Positions 1-7,152 of a DNA stretch of 58,027 bases are shown here, one piece after another (the stretch's first letter is position 1; each line of letters begins with the position of its first letter). This DNA comes from Natronospirales bacterium (GTDB taxonomy: Bacteria > Pseudomonadota > Gammaproteobacteria > Natronospirales > JAIVGZ01): assembly GCA_020201335.1 (NCBI GenBank), contig JAIVGZ010000002.1, forward strand, positions 1,285 through 59,311. The letters run 5' to 3'. The position numbers and the translations under genes were made by a program. Under the pieces are notes generated by a model. That model did no database searches and was not told the DNA's origin. It saw only the letters and a list, made by a program, of their open reading frames with translations.

Positions 1-324
1 TCGGCGACACTCTCGTTCGTCAGCGAGGCCCCGGTGCAACAGCGGTTCTCGTACGCATTGCTGCTGGAGATGGCCGCCGACTACGACGCGGTCGTCGCGC
101 GTCAAGGCTTTCTCGCGCGGATGGCCGCACCGAAGCCGGCGGGTTTGAAACTGGAGTTCGAACCAGCAGCCCGCGCCCAGGCGACGATTCGCGCGCGTAC
201 CACAGAAGTGCTCACAGCGGATGAGGACGGCGTGCTGTTGATACCTCTGCGTCGTGACTGGCGGCGGGCACTGCCGGAGGTCGAACTGTCGCGGGTACCG
301 CTGCGGATGACGCTCGCACTATGA
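1..324 (+). CDS. Unknown protein, C-terminal part (cut by window edge)
   Basis: The frame is open from the first base and ends with TGA at 322-324, so only the last 107 residues are seen and the true start lies outside the window. The visible part is hydrophilic, rich in Ala, Arg and Glu, with no membrane segment and no motif I can place. It ends in alternating charged and hydrophobic residues that could be beta strands. The codon pattern (G/C at third positions) matches the neighbours, which supports real coding. I do not recognise the family and assign no function. Confidence 0.6.
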   Translation, partial: SATLSFVSEAPVQQRFSYALLLEMAADYDAVVARQGFLARMAAPKPAGLKLEFEPAARAQATIRARTTEVLTADEDGVLLIPLRRDWRRALPEVELSRVPLRMTLAL

Positions 325-392
325 CGCGACGCGTTCGCGCTAACGAGTTTCCATTTCGGCTCTACCGAGTGCGGGTAGGGTCTAGCTAGGTA

Positions 393-426
393 TAAAAAAA
401 GCAGGGGCCAGACTTCGGCCCCTGCT
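393..426 (-). terminator. Rho-independent terminator of the DUF3494 gene
   Basis: Read on the minus strand, a 10-bp perfect stem (400-409 with 417-426) closes a 7-base loop and is followed directly by seven to eight T residues (393-400). It sits about 25 bases past the stop codon of the minus-strand ice-binding-like gene. On the plus strand no T-run follows the stem, so it serves the minus strand. Confidence 0.85.
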
Positions 427-450
427 CAGTCGTGCGCTGATTAGACTCGG

Positions 451-1290
451 CTATTGCGTGCAGACCACCGATGAAATCACGCCATGACCAGCATGGCCGG
501 GGTTGGGGCGGTAACGACCGTCATGGTCAACGATGACAATCTCGCTGATGTCACCATTAATCACCCGACCGTTCTTGATGACGCTGGAGGTGACGACCAC
601 AAGAATCCTGTCGGGAATGGTGGCCGGCGGCGGCGTGCTGTTACCCGGCAGTGCCTGCCAGGTACCACCGCAAACGAGCGTGCCAGTCGCATAGCCTTTG
701 AAGCTGGCTCTCGAAGCGCCTGGGCTGACGGTGCCGGACATCAGATTGTTGCGCCACCACTGTGCGCCCCAAAAATTCACGGTGTCACCAATCGCATGGC
801 GTTGGTCATCACCGATGACGAACATCCCAATGACAGGAGCTGCCGGGGGTGAAGCATTTGGGCAATAGTCGACCGCGGTATCCGTCAGGGTGACTTCTCC
901 GGCGGCCAGAAGCTGGCCGTTCGTGCTACCACGGGTGAAGGTGATGTCTGCGCCTGCCAGGACCGATCCGACCAAGTTGGAGTCGGTCATCGTCGCGGCT
1001 TGTGAAGTCCACCAAACCACATTGCTATTACAAGATGTGCCGCCGGAGACTTCTACATTGAAGTTTGTTCCGGTGAGGGCGCCGGTGCCGCCCGTTCCGA
1101 TTCTGAAAATCCAGTTGTCGGAGGCTGAACCGACGAGTGTCAATGTGCTATCCGTCACGACAACGGCCGCGTCGTAGCAATAGACGCCAGGCTGGAGGAA
1201 CGCACCCGCTAGCGGTACGTTGAAGAACTGGCAGGGTGGCTGCGTCGCGAGCGCGTTGTATTCGTCAATGAAGGTCGAGTAGGCCGCCAC
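451..1290 (-). CDS. Ice-binding-like (DUF3494) protein, 5'-truncated
   Basis: The first half matches the DUF3494/ice-binding-like beta-solenoid family: a PGVYCY segment, a WIFRIG strand, then a repeated pattern ending in a GQLLAAGEVTLTD-like strand. The second half (from about residue 150) looks like a domain found at the end of other secreted proteins, with FWGAQWWRNN, a CGGTW strand and a PNPGHAGHG motif. Family members are secreted and carry an N-terminal signal peptide. Here the only standard start is a GTG at 1290. The homologous frame continues upstream to about 1446 (residues such as DGSVGVANGP, typical of the family's first strands) before a stop at 1447-1449, with no start codon and no signal peptide. 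The gene is therefore probably truncated and may be dead. Fold family fairly sure; activity unknown. Confidence 0.7.
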   Translation of the reverse strand: MAAYSTFIDEYNALATQPPCQFFNVPLAGAFLQPGVYCYDAAVVVTDSTLTLVGSASDNWIFRIGTGGTGALTGTNFNVEVSGGTSCNSNVVWWTSQAATMTDSNLVGSVLAGADITFTRGSTNGQLLAAGEVTLTDTAVDYCPNASPPAAPVIGMFVIGDDQRHAIGDTVNFWGAQWWRNNLMSGTVSPGASRASFKGYATGTLVCGGTWQALPGNSTPPPATIPDRILVVVTSSVIKNGRVINGDISEIVIVDHDGRYRPNPGHAGHGVISSVVCTQ

Positions 1291-1454
1291 GGCGGTGTTC
1301 GAGCCAATTTCGACGGCCCCAGAGATGGAGCAGTTGGTCTGCGTAATAGGGCCGTTAGCGACGCCTACGCTGCCGTCGACTATGGAGTTTGTGCAACAGA
1401 CCGACTGCTTTTTTGCTTGGTACCCTCTGGCACCACCCAGGAGGTATTACGGAC

Positions 1455-1706
1455 ATGCCGAAGAACAAGAATGTAACGGGAGCAGAAGCGGCCGCCAGTG
1501 CTGCAACGACCCTAATTAGTAAGGAAACAGGCGCGGCCAGCAAGACCGCGGCAGCGAGTGCCTTGTCTCAGACGAATTCAAAAGGGGAAACCGGCGCTGT
1601 GGCAGCGACGGCTGCCTCGAAGGTCCTGCGCGATGGGCGTACGTCTAAGGCTTCAAAGTCCGCTGCAGCCAGCGCGCTTGCACAAGCACCCTATCGAAAA
1701 AAGTAA
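1455..1706 (+). CDS. Small Ala/Ser/Lys-rich repeat protein
   Basis: An 83-residue protein with a perfect Shine-Dalgarno sequence (AGGAGGT, 1439-1445) nine bases before its ATG. The sequence is built from imperfect repeats of about 20 residues in which a Ser-Lys pair is followed by an Ala-rich helix ending in SALSQ or SALAQ (for example residues 29-40 and 67-78). It is highly basic and Ala-rich, and should form amphipathic helices. Small proteins with this SKxAAASAL pattern occur in many bacteria without known function. There is no signal peptide. Its ribosome-binding site abuts the broken 5' end of the minus-strand DUF3494 gene. The strong RBS makes it a convincing real gene; a DNA-binding or structural role would be a guess. 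Confidence 0.75.
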   Translation: MPKNKNVTGAEAAASAATTLISKETGAASKTAAASALSQTNSKGETGAVAATAASKVLRDGRTSKASKSAAASALAQAPYRKK

Positions 1707-1710
1707 AGGT

Positions 1711-2880
1711 TCAGCGCAGGTACGCGTCTGCGTACTTGTAGCCGCTGCCGGTGTTGAACAGCACGATGCGCTCGTCGCGGTCGACGAGGCCTTCGTCCAG
1801 TAGCCGGTAAAGGGCGGCCAGCGCCGCGCCGCCTTCCGGCGCGGGGAAGATGCCGGTCAGACGGGCGAGCTCGCGGCCGGCGGCGAGCATTGCGTCGTCT
1901 TCGACTGCCAGCGCGTGGCCGCCGCTGTCGCGCAGCGCCCGCAGCATCAGGAAATCCCCGACTGCGGACGGCACGCGTAGCCCCGACGCGACGGTATGGG
2001 CATCCGGCCAGGGCGCGGCCGCATCCGCGCCGTCGGCGAACGCCTGCACGATGGGTGCACAGCCGGCCGCCTGCACCGACACCATGCGCGGCCGCCGGGA
2101 GCCAATCCACCCGAGTTCTTCCATTTCGTCGAATGCCTTCCACATGCCGATCAGGCCAGTGCCGCCACCGGTCGGGTACACGATGACATCCGGCAGTTCG
2201 AACGCGAGCTGTTCGGCGACCTCGTAACCCATCGTCTTCTTGCCTTCGACACGGAAAGGTTCCTTCAGCGTCGACACGTTGTGCCAGCCGGCTTTCGGCG
2301 CACGCGCGGCGACCTGCCGTCCGCATTCGTCGATCAGGCCGTCGATTAGTTCGACGGTCGCGCCAAACGCGCGGCATTCGAGCGCGAACGCTGCGGGCGT
2401 ATCGGCCGGCATGAACACATGCGCTGGCACGCCGGCTGCCGCCGCAAACGCCGCGAGCGCACCGCCGGCGTTACCGGCGGTCGGTACCGCGAACGCGGTC
2501 GCGCGGCGTGCGAGCGCGCCGTTCACCGCACACGACAGCCCCCGTGCCTTGAACGAACCGGTCGGGTTCGACGACTCGTCCTTGATGAAGAGGTGCGGGC
2601 AGCGCAGTGCGTCGCGCAGGCGCTCGACTTCCGCCAGCGGCGTCCAACCCTCGCCGAGCGATAGCGGCGCCGCACCGGCCCAGTCAGGCAGCACCTCCGC
2701 GTAGCGCCACATGTCTGCGCGGCGACCGCGCAAAGATGCACGCGACAGTGTCGCGGCGGCCCGTTCGAGGTCGTAGCGGGCGAACAACGGCGCGCCAGCG
2801 TCGGACAGCGTCAGCAACGCACCGCGCGGGTACTTGGCGCCGGTACGCGTGCATTCAAAGTGGGTGAGGCAAGACAGCAT
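1711..2880 (-). CDS. thrC: Threonine synthase
   Basis: Pyridoxal-phosphate enzyme of fold type II that converts O-phospho-L-homoserine to L-threonine, the last step of threonine synthesis, in the cytosol. The PLP lysine is in the NPTGSFKARG motif (K111), and a PTGGGTGL phosphate-binding loop follows in the second half. The 389-residue length suits the shorter ThrC class. The N-terminus has a degenerate zinc-ribbon-like start (C4 and C10, but no second Cys pair). The ATG at 2880 shares one base with the TGA of the upstream hydrolase-OsmC gene, so the two are translationally coupled; a TTG one codon earlier is also possible. Related PLP lyases such as cysteate synthase cannot be fully excluded. 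Confidence 0.88.
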   Translation of the reverse strand: MLSCLTHFECTRTGAKYPRGALLTLSDAGAPLFARYDLERAAATLSRASLRGRRADMWRYAEVLPDWAGAAPLSLGEGWTPLAEVERLRDALRCPHLFIKDESSNPTGSFKARGLSCAVNGALARRATAFAVPTAGNAGGALAAFAAAAGVPAHVFMPADTPAAFALECRAFGATVELIDGLIDECGRQVAARAPKAGWHNVSTLKEPFRVEGKKTMGYEVAEQLAFELPDVIVYPTGGGTGLIGMWKAFDEMEELGWIGSRRPRMVSVQAAGCAPIVQAFADGADAAAPWPDAHTVASGLRVPSAVGDFLMLRALRDSGGHALAVEDDAMLAAGRELARLTGIFPAPEGGAALAALYRLLDEGLVDRDERIVLFNTGSGYKYADAYLR

Positions 2881-4082
2881 CAACCACCTTCCAGACGGCT
2901 CTCAATCGAGACCCGGCTCGACAGCGTCTTGTGTACCGGGCAGCGGTCGGCAATCTCCAGCATGCGCTGCCGTGTTTCGTCGTCGACATCGCCTTCAATT
3001 GAGATTACACGGGTCAGATGGTCGAGCTTATGCGCGCTGTTCTCGCAGCCTTCACAGTCCTCCTCATGCACCCGCGCATGCGAGACCTCGCAGCTGACGC
3101 GTTCTACCGGTAGCTTCTTGTGGCGCGCGTACATGTTCAGCGTCATCACCGTGCAGGTGCCTAGCGCGGCCGCAAGGAACGCGTATGGATCCGGGCCGAG
3201 GTCGGTACCGCCGACTTTCTCCGGTTCGTCGGCGAGCAACTCGTGCGTGCCGGCCTGCACGCGGCACACGAAGCCGTCGGCGGTGCGGCCGTGGGTCACC
3301 GTCTGCTCTACTGGGACCGGGGTCGGTACTTCCAGGAAGCGGCTTGCCCATGCGGCGATCATCGTCCCTGCATAACGCGAATCGGCCGCGTCGCTCAGCA
3401 GGTGGTCGGCGCCATCGAGGCTCACGAAACTCTTCGGGTGCAACGCGGCGGTGTAGATGCGCTCTGCGTTCTCGACCGGTACGACCTCGTCGACCGGCGA
3501 ATGCAGCACCAGCAGCGCGCGCCGCAGCCCGCGCATCCGCTCCTCCAGCGGGTACGACCGCGCGTCGTCGACGAAGTCGCGCCGGATGCGGAACGGCCGG
3601 CCGGCAATCTGTACTTCGGCGCTGCCTTCGCTCTCGATCGTCTCAAGGTCCTCGCTGAACTGCTCCAACACGTGGTCGGCGCTCGCCGGTGCGCCCACAG
3701 TGACGAGCGCGCGCACGCTGTCGAGCCGCTCGGCGACCGCCAGCACCGCAGTCCCGCCAAGCGAATGCCCGACCAACATCTGCGGCGGCGCTAGGTTTTC
3801 GACCAACCAGCCGACCGCGTCCTCGAGGTCGTCGAGGTTGCTGGAGAAAGTGGTACTGGAAAAGTCGCCGTCGCTCTCGCCGAGCCCAGTGAAGTCGAAC
3901 CGCAGCACGGCGAAACCGGCACGTGCCAATGCGCGCGAGAGGTCCCGCGCAGCGCGGATGTTCCGCGTGCAGGTGAAGCAGTGCGCGAACAGCACGGTCG
4001 CTTGCCACTGGCCGCCCGGTGGCAGTTCGAGGTCGCCGACAAGTTCGCTGCCGGTCCGGTTCTTGAATTTTATTTTGGACAT
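2880..4082 (-). CDS. Alpha/beta-hydrolase-OsmC fusion protein
   Basis: Two domains in one chain. Residues about 1-250 are an alpha/beta hydrolase with the nucleophile elbow GHSLGG (S107), a following Asp in the HSPVDEVVP strand and His in GADHLL. Residues about 265-400 are an OsmC/Ohr-like domain with the two redox cysteines expected of the family, in GTCTVMT and DRCPVHKTL. OsmC proteins reduce organic hydroperoxides; the hydrolase substrate is unknown. The fusion is a recognised family but its chemistry is not established. The ATG at 4082 starts directly at the usual N-terminus. A GTG at 4103 with a GAGGT sequence nine bases upstream would add seven residues and is a fair alternative. First gene of a two-gene operon with thrC. 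Confidence 0.85.
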   Translation of the reverse strand: MSKIKFKNRTGSELVGDLELPPGGQWQATVLFAHCFTCTRNIRAARDLSRALARAGFAVLRFDFTGLGESDGDFSSTTFSSNLDDLEDAVGWLVENLAPPQMLVGHSLGGTAVLAVAERLDSVRALVTVGAPASADHVLEQFSEDLETIESEGSAEVQIAGRPFRIRRDFVDDARSYPLEERMRGLRRALLVLHSPVDEVVPVENAERIYTAALHPKSFVSLDGADHLLSDAADSRYAGTMIAAWASRFLEVPTPVPVEQTVTHGRTADGFVCRVQAGTHELLADEPEKVGGTDLGPDPYAFLAAALGTCTVMTLNMYARHKKLPVERVSCEVSHARVHEEDCEGCENSAHKLDHLTRVISIEGDVDDETRQRMLEIADRCPVHKTLSSRVSIESRLEGG

Positions 4083-4231
4083 CAGCGGAGGATAGCACCG
4101 CACCCTTGACTTACCTCGGTTGTTAATTCGTTCATCAACGCCATCATCTCGTTCTTGTTAAGTGAGGACCTGACGCACGGGCAGGGAATGGCCCGATGGT
4201 CCCGGGCCCCTCGGCGGCGAATAATGGCGTA

Positions 4232-5515
4232 ATGAACAGTTGGCTGGAAGGCATCGTCGACAAGCTCCGCGCCAGTTTCTGGCCGGTGCCGTCGTTGATG
4301 TTCAGCGTCGCGGTGGTGCTCGCACTGTGGCTGCCCTGGGTCGACCGAAATTTCGGCGACGCACTCGTCGACAACTTCGGCTGGTTGTACGGCGGGGAAG
4401 CGGAGGGCGCGCGTGCGATGCTGTCGACCATCGCCGGCTCGATGATGACGGTCACGGGCGTGGTGTTCTCGATCACCATCCTCACGCTGGTGTTGGCGAG
4501 CGCCCAGTTTGGCTCTCGGCTACTGCAGAGTTTCATGCGCGATCCCGGCAACCAGGTCGTCCTCGGTAGTTTCGTCAGCACCTTCGTGTACAGCATCATC
4601 GTGCTACGCAGCGTGCGCGATGGCTTCGTGCCGCAGTTGTCCGTTACCGTTGCATTGCTGCTCGTGTTCGCGAGCGTCGCGGTGCTTATCTACTTCATCC
4701 ACCATGTCGCTACGAAGATTCAGGCCGAGTCCGTGGTTGCGACAGTCCACCGCGAGCTGAGCGATACCATCTGCCGGCTCTTGTCGGAACACCCGTGCGA
4801 CGACCCGCAGCTCGCGCTACCGGACGGGTTCGAGCAGGACGCACGCCCGGTGCTGGCACCGAGCAGCGGTTACCTGCAGGTAACCGCGCACGAGACCCTG
4901 GTGGCGCTCAGCGCGAAGCACGACTTGGTCGTACGCGCGCCCTACCGGGCCGGGGATTTCGTCATTGAAGGCACACCATTGCTATATGTGCGCGCGGACC
5001 GGCCGCTCGATGACAAGCTAAATGACGAGCTCGCAGACACGCTGGCCGTCGGCTCCCGGCGCACGATTACGCAAGATATCGAACATGGTGTCCACCAGCT
5101 CGTACAGATTGGGGTGCGCGCGCTGTCGACCGGCATCAACGACCCGTTCACTGCGATTAACTGCATCGACCGGCTCGCCGCTGCGCTGTGCCAGATTGCC
5201 CGCCGGCACTTTCCGAGCACCCAGCTGAAGGACGAGGACGGGCGTCTGCGCGTGGTCATCAAGGGCAATGACTTCGCCGGCTGCGTCGATGCCGCGTTCA
5301 ACCAGATTCGGCAGCACGCCGGCACCAATCCCGCAGTGGTGATCCGGTTGCTGGAAGCGATTGGGCGCGTCTCTGAAGCGGCCCGCACCGATTCGCAGCG
5401 CCGCCCACTTATGCTCCACGCCGACATGGTGCTGGCCGAAGGGCGGCGCGCATTTACACAACCCAGGGACCTCGAGGCCCTCGAACGGCGGTACCAGGCC
5501 GTCCAGGCTGCTTAG
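4232..5515 (+). CDS. DUF2254 family membrane protein
   Basis: The N-terminal third holds hydrophobic segments typical of DUF2254: a FWPVPSLM start, a first helix ending in LPWVD, a long SMMTVTGVVFSITILTLVLASAQ-type segment (roughly residues 75-100) and two more helices near 120-170. A soluble C-terminal domain follows, with the conserved DLVVRAPYRAGDFV, GVRALSTGINDPFTA and RRHFP blocks. The function of DUF2254 is unknown; it is an inner-membrane protein. I chose the ATG at 4232 because residues from there match the family start; an in-frame ATG at 4196 would add 12 residues. The DUF2235 gene lies 139 bases downstream on the same strand. Confidence 0.85.
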   Translation: MNSWLEGIVDKLRASFWPVPSLMFSVAVVLALWLPWVDRNFGDALVDNFGWLYGGEAEGARAMLSTIAGSMMTVTGVVFSITILTLVLASAQFGSRLLQSFMRDPGNQVVLGSFVSTFVYSIIVLRSVRDGFVPQLSVTVALLLVFASVAVLIYFIHHVATKIQAESVVATVHRELSDTICRLLSEHPCDDPQLALPDGFEQDARPVLAPSSGYLQVTAHETLVALSAKHDLVVRAPYRAGDFVIEGTPLLYVRADRPLDDKLNDELADTLAVGSRRTITQDIEHGVHQLVQIGVRALSTGINDPFTAINCIDRLAAALCQIARRHFPSTQLKDEDGRLRVVIKGNDFAGCVDAAFNQIRQHAGTNPAVVIRLLEAIGRVSEAARTDSQRRPLMLHADMVLAEGRRAFTQPRDLEALERRYQAVQAA

Positions 5516-5581
5516 CGGGTTGCGTCGGGTACCGACCGGGGAGTATTTTCGGTACACGCCAAGGGGAACGCGAGGTGCGTG

Positions 5582-5647
5582 ATGGGCGACGACAAGACCG
5601 AAGTACTGCCACCAAAGAAGCAGCCGAAAGAACCACCGCCTAAGTAG
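5582..5647 (+). CDS. Possible 21-residue Pro/Lys-rich peptide
   Basis: An ATG at 5582, preceded by GAGGT at 5572-5576, opens a frame of 21 codons ending in TAG. The peptide is almost only Asp, Lys, Pro, Glu and Gln, with three PPK-type clusters. It lies in the 139-base gap between the DUF2254 and DUF2235 genes and ends 7 bases before the latter. It may be a real small protein or a translated leader. The composition and RBS are the only support. Confidence 0.3.
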   Translation: MGDDKTEVLPPKKQPKEPPPK

Positions 5648-5654
5648 GCGACAG

Positions 5655-6704
5655 ATGACAAAAAGGATTGTCATTTGTGCGGACGGTACTTGGAACCGTC
5701 CGGAGCAGGAGCTCGACAAGGACCGCCCGACGAATGTCCTGCGCTTCGCGCGCGCGATTGCGCCGTTCGCGGACAAGCCGCAGCAGGTGTTCTATGACTG
5801 GGGCGTCGGTTCGTACTACGACCCGGTGCTCGGCGGGGCGATGGGCAACGGCCTCGAGAAGAACGTGATGGACGATTACCGCTATATCGTCCAGAACTAT
5901 TCCGAGGGCGACGAAATCTACCTGTTCGGCTTCAGCCGTGGTGCGTACACGGTCCGCAGCGTCTGCGGGCTCATCAACAACCTCGGCATCCTGAAGCGCC
6001 CCGACGCGCGGCTGATCGAGCAGGCGTTCTTGCACTACAAGGACCCGGCGCCCGCCTGGCACCCGGATGGCGAGGAATCCAAACGCTTTCGCGAGCGCCA
6101 CGCACATGCGTCGCGCGAGGTCCGCTTCGTCGGCGCGTGGGACACCGTCGGGGCACTCGGCATCCCGCTGTCGTTCCTGGGATTCCTCAACAAGCGCGAC
6201 GAATTCTACGACTCGAAGATCGGCCCGAACGTCCGCATTGCGCGCCATGCACTCGCAATAGACGAGCTCCGCTCCGACTTTCAACCGACCCTCTGGGAGC
6301 CGAGGCCGGGGCTGAACCTCAAGCAGGTGTGGTTCGCAGGGGTCCACAGCGACGTCGGCGGCGGTTACGCACCTGACGAATCAGACTCCGTCGCAGCCGA
6401 TATCCCGCTCGGTTGGATGCTCGGCGAAGCCCACGCTGCCGGGCTGCGCTTCGAGCCGCACCTCGCAGAGGACCTCCAGCCGAACCCGCTCGCCGCGATC
6501 CACAACTCGCGCAAGCACATCTACCGCTCGAAGCGCCCGTACTACCGTAAGCTGGAACACGGCCAAGGACCCACGCTAATCCACCGTTCGGTGAAGGCGC
6601 GGTGGGAGGACGGCTCGTACAAGCCACGCAACCTGAAGGCATACCTCGACGCGAACGGATGGGAGCGCCTGGTCGGCTCTCGCACCGTCGCGGAACCGGC
6701 TTGA
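5655..6704 (+). CDS. DUF2235 family alpha/beta-hydrolase
   Basis: Starts with the typical ICADGTWN strand, followed by a PTNVLRFARAI segment, and has the GFSRGA nucleophile elbow around residue 97-102, then VRFVGAWDTVGALG and the histidine-bearing GVHSDVGGGY motif. These are hallmarks of DUF2235, which includes the type VI secretion phospholipase effectors of the Tle1 group as well as many free-standing hydrolases of unknown substrate. At 349 residues this is a single-domain member, with no signal peptide and no membrane-anchoring tail. No type VI secretion, VgrG or PAAR gene is near, so an effector role is not supported. No immunity-like lipoprotein gene follows. Confidence 0.85.
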   Translation: MTKRIVICADGTWNRPEQELDKDRPTNVLRFARAIAPFADKPQQVFYDWGVGSYYDPVLGGAMGNGLEKNVMDDYRYIVQNYSEGDEIYLFGFSRGAYTVRSVCGLINNLGILKRPDARLIEQAFLHYKDPAPAWHPDGEESKRFRERHAHASREVRFVGAWDTVGALGIPLSFLGFLNKRDEFYDSKIGPNVRIARHALAIDELRSDFQPTLWEPRPGLNLKQVWFAGVHSDVGGGYAPDESDSVAADIPLGWMLGEAHAAGLRFEPHLAEDLQPNPLAAIHNSRKHIYRSKRPYYRKLEHGQGPTLIHRSVKARWEDGSYKPRNLKAYLDANGWERLVGSRTVAEPA

Positions 6705-6803
6705 GCGACAACCCTCTCCGGCTGAATTTGCCCTAGTAGCGATCAACGATTAAGGTTAAGCGGGCCGCGGGTCGGCGGCGCACGCATTCACTGGGGAGAA
6801 AAC

Positions 6804-7091
6804 ATGAAACAACGTATCCACCGTCTGTCCACGCACCACAACGGCGTGGTTCTCGGAAGCATTAGCGCGGTGATGACTCTCGTCTTCATCGTTCCTATCC
6901 TCCTTATCTTCATGGTGGCCGCTCCAGAGTCGGGGCAGAGTGGGGAGGCACCGCCTTTCTTGCTGATCGTGGTGCTGCCAATCGCCTATTTCGTGATGGG
7001 GTATCTGATGGGCGTGCTGGGCTGCTTTTTCTACAACCTGCTGTTCGCGAACAAAGGTGGCTTTGAGTTCGAGTTACGCGGACAGGAGTAG
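6804..7091 (+). CDS. Small two-helix membrane protein
   Basis: A 95-residue protein with two hydrophobic segments (about residues 15-40 and 51-78) joined by a short polar loop (PESGQSGEAPP). It ends in YNLLFANKGGFEFELRG, close to the ending seen in a family of small bacterial membrane proteins of unknown role that finish with a YN...GGIELE pattern. A good ribosome-binding site (GGGGAGA, 6792-6798) precedes the ATG. It stands alone, with 99 bases before it and about 60 after. Topology predicts both ends on the same side. No function can be assigned. Confidence 0.75.
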   Translation: MKQRIHRLSTHHNGVVLGSISAVMTLVFIVPILLIFMVAAPESGQSGEAPPFLLIVVLPIAYFVMGYLMGVLGCFFYNLLFANKGGFEFELRGQE

Positions 7092-7152
7092 CGCACACTG
7101 ATTTAAACTTTTTGCCCGCCGCCGGCGTCCGAACTGGCATGGAGACGCCGTT

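Noticed and set aside
1355-1543. Minus-strand frame with a signal-peptide-like start that could be joined to the DUF3494 gene by a frameshift
   Set aside because: Its hydrophobic start is antisense to the Ala/Thr-rich repeats of the small gene with a perfect RBS, and the next residues do not match the first DUF3494 strands.
5655-6704. DUF2235 protein as a type VI secretion effector
   Set aside because: No VgrG, PAAR, Hcp or immunity gene is nearby; the protein is a plain single-domain hydrolase.
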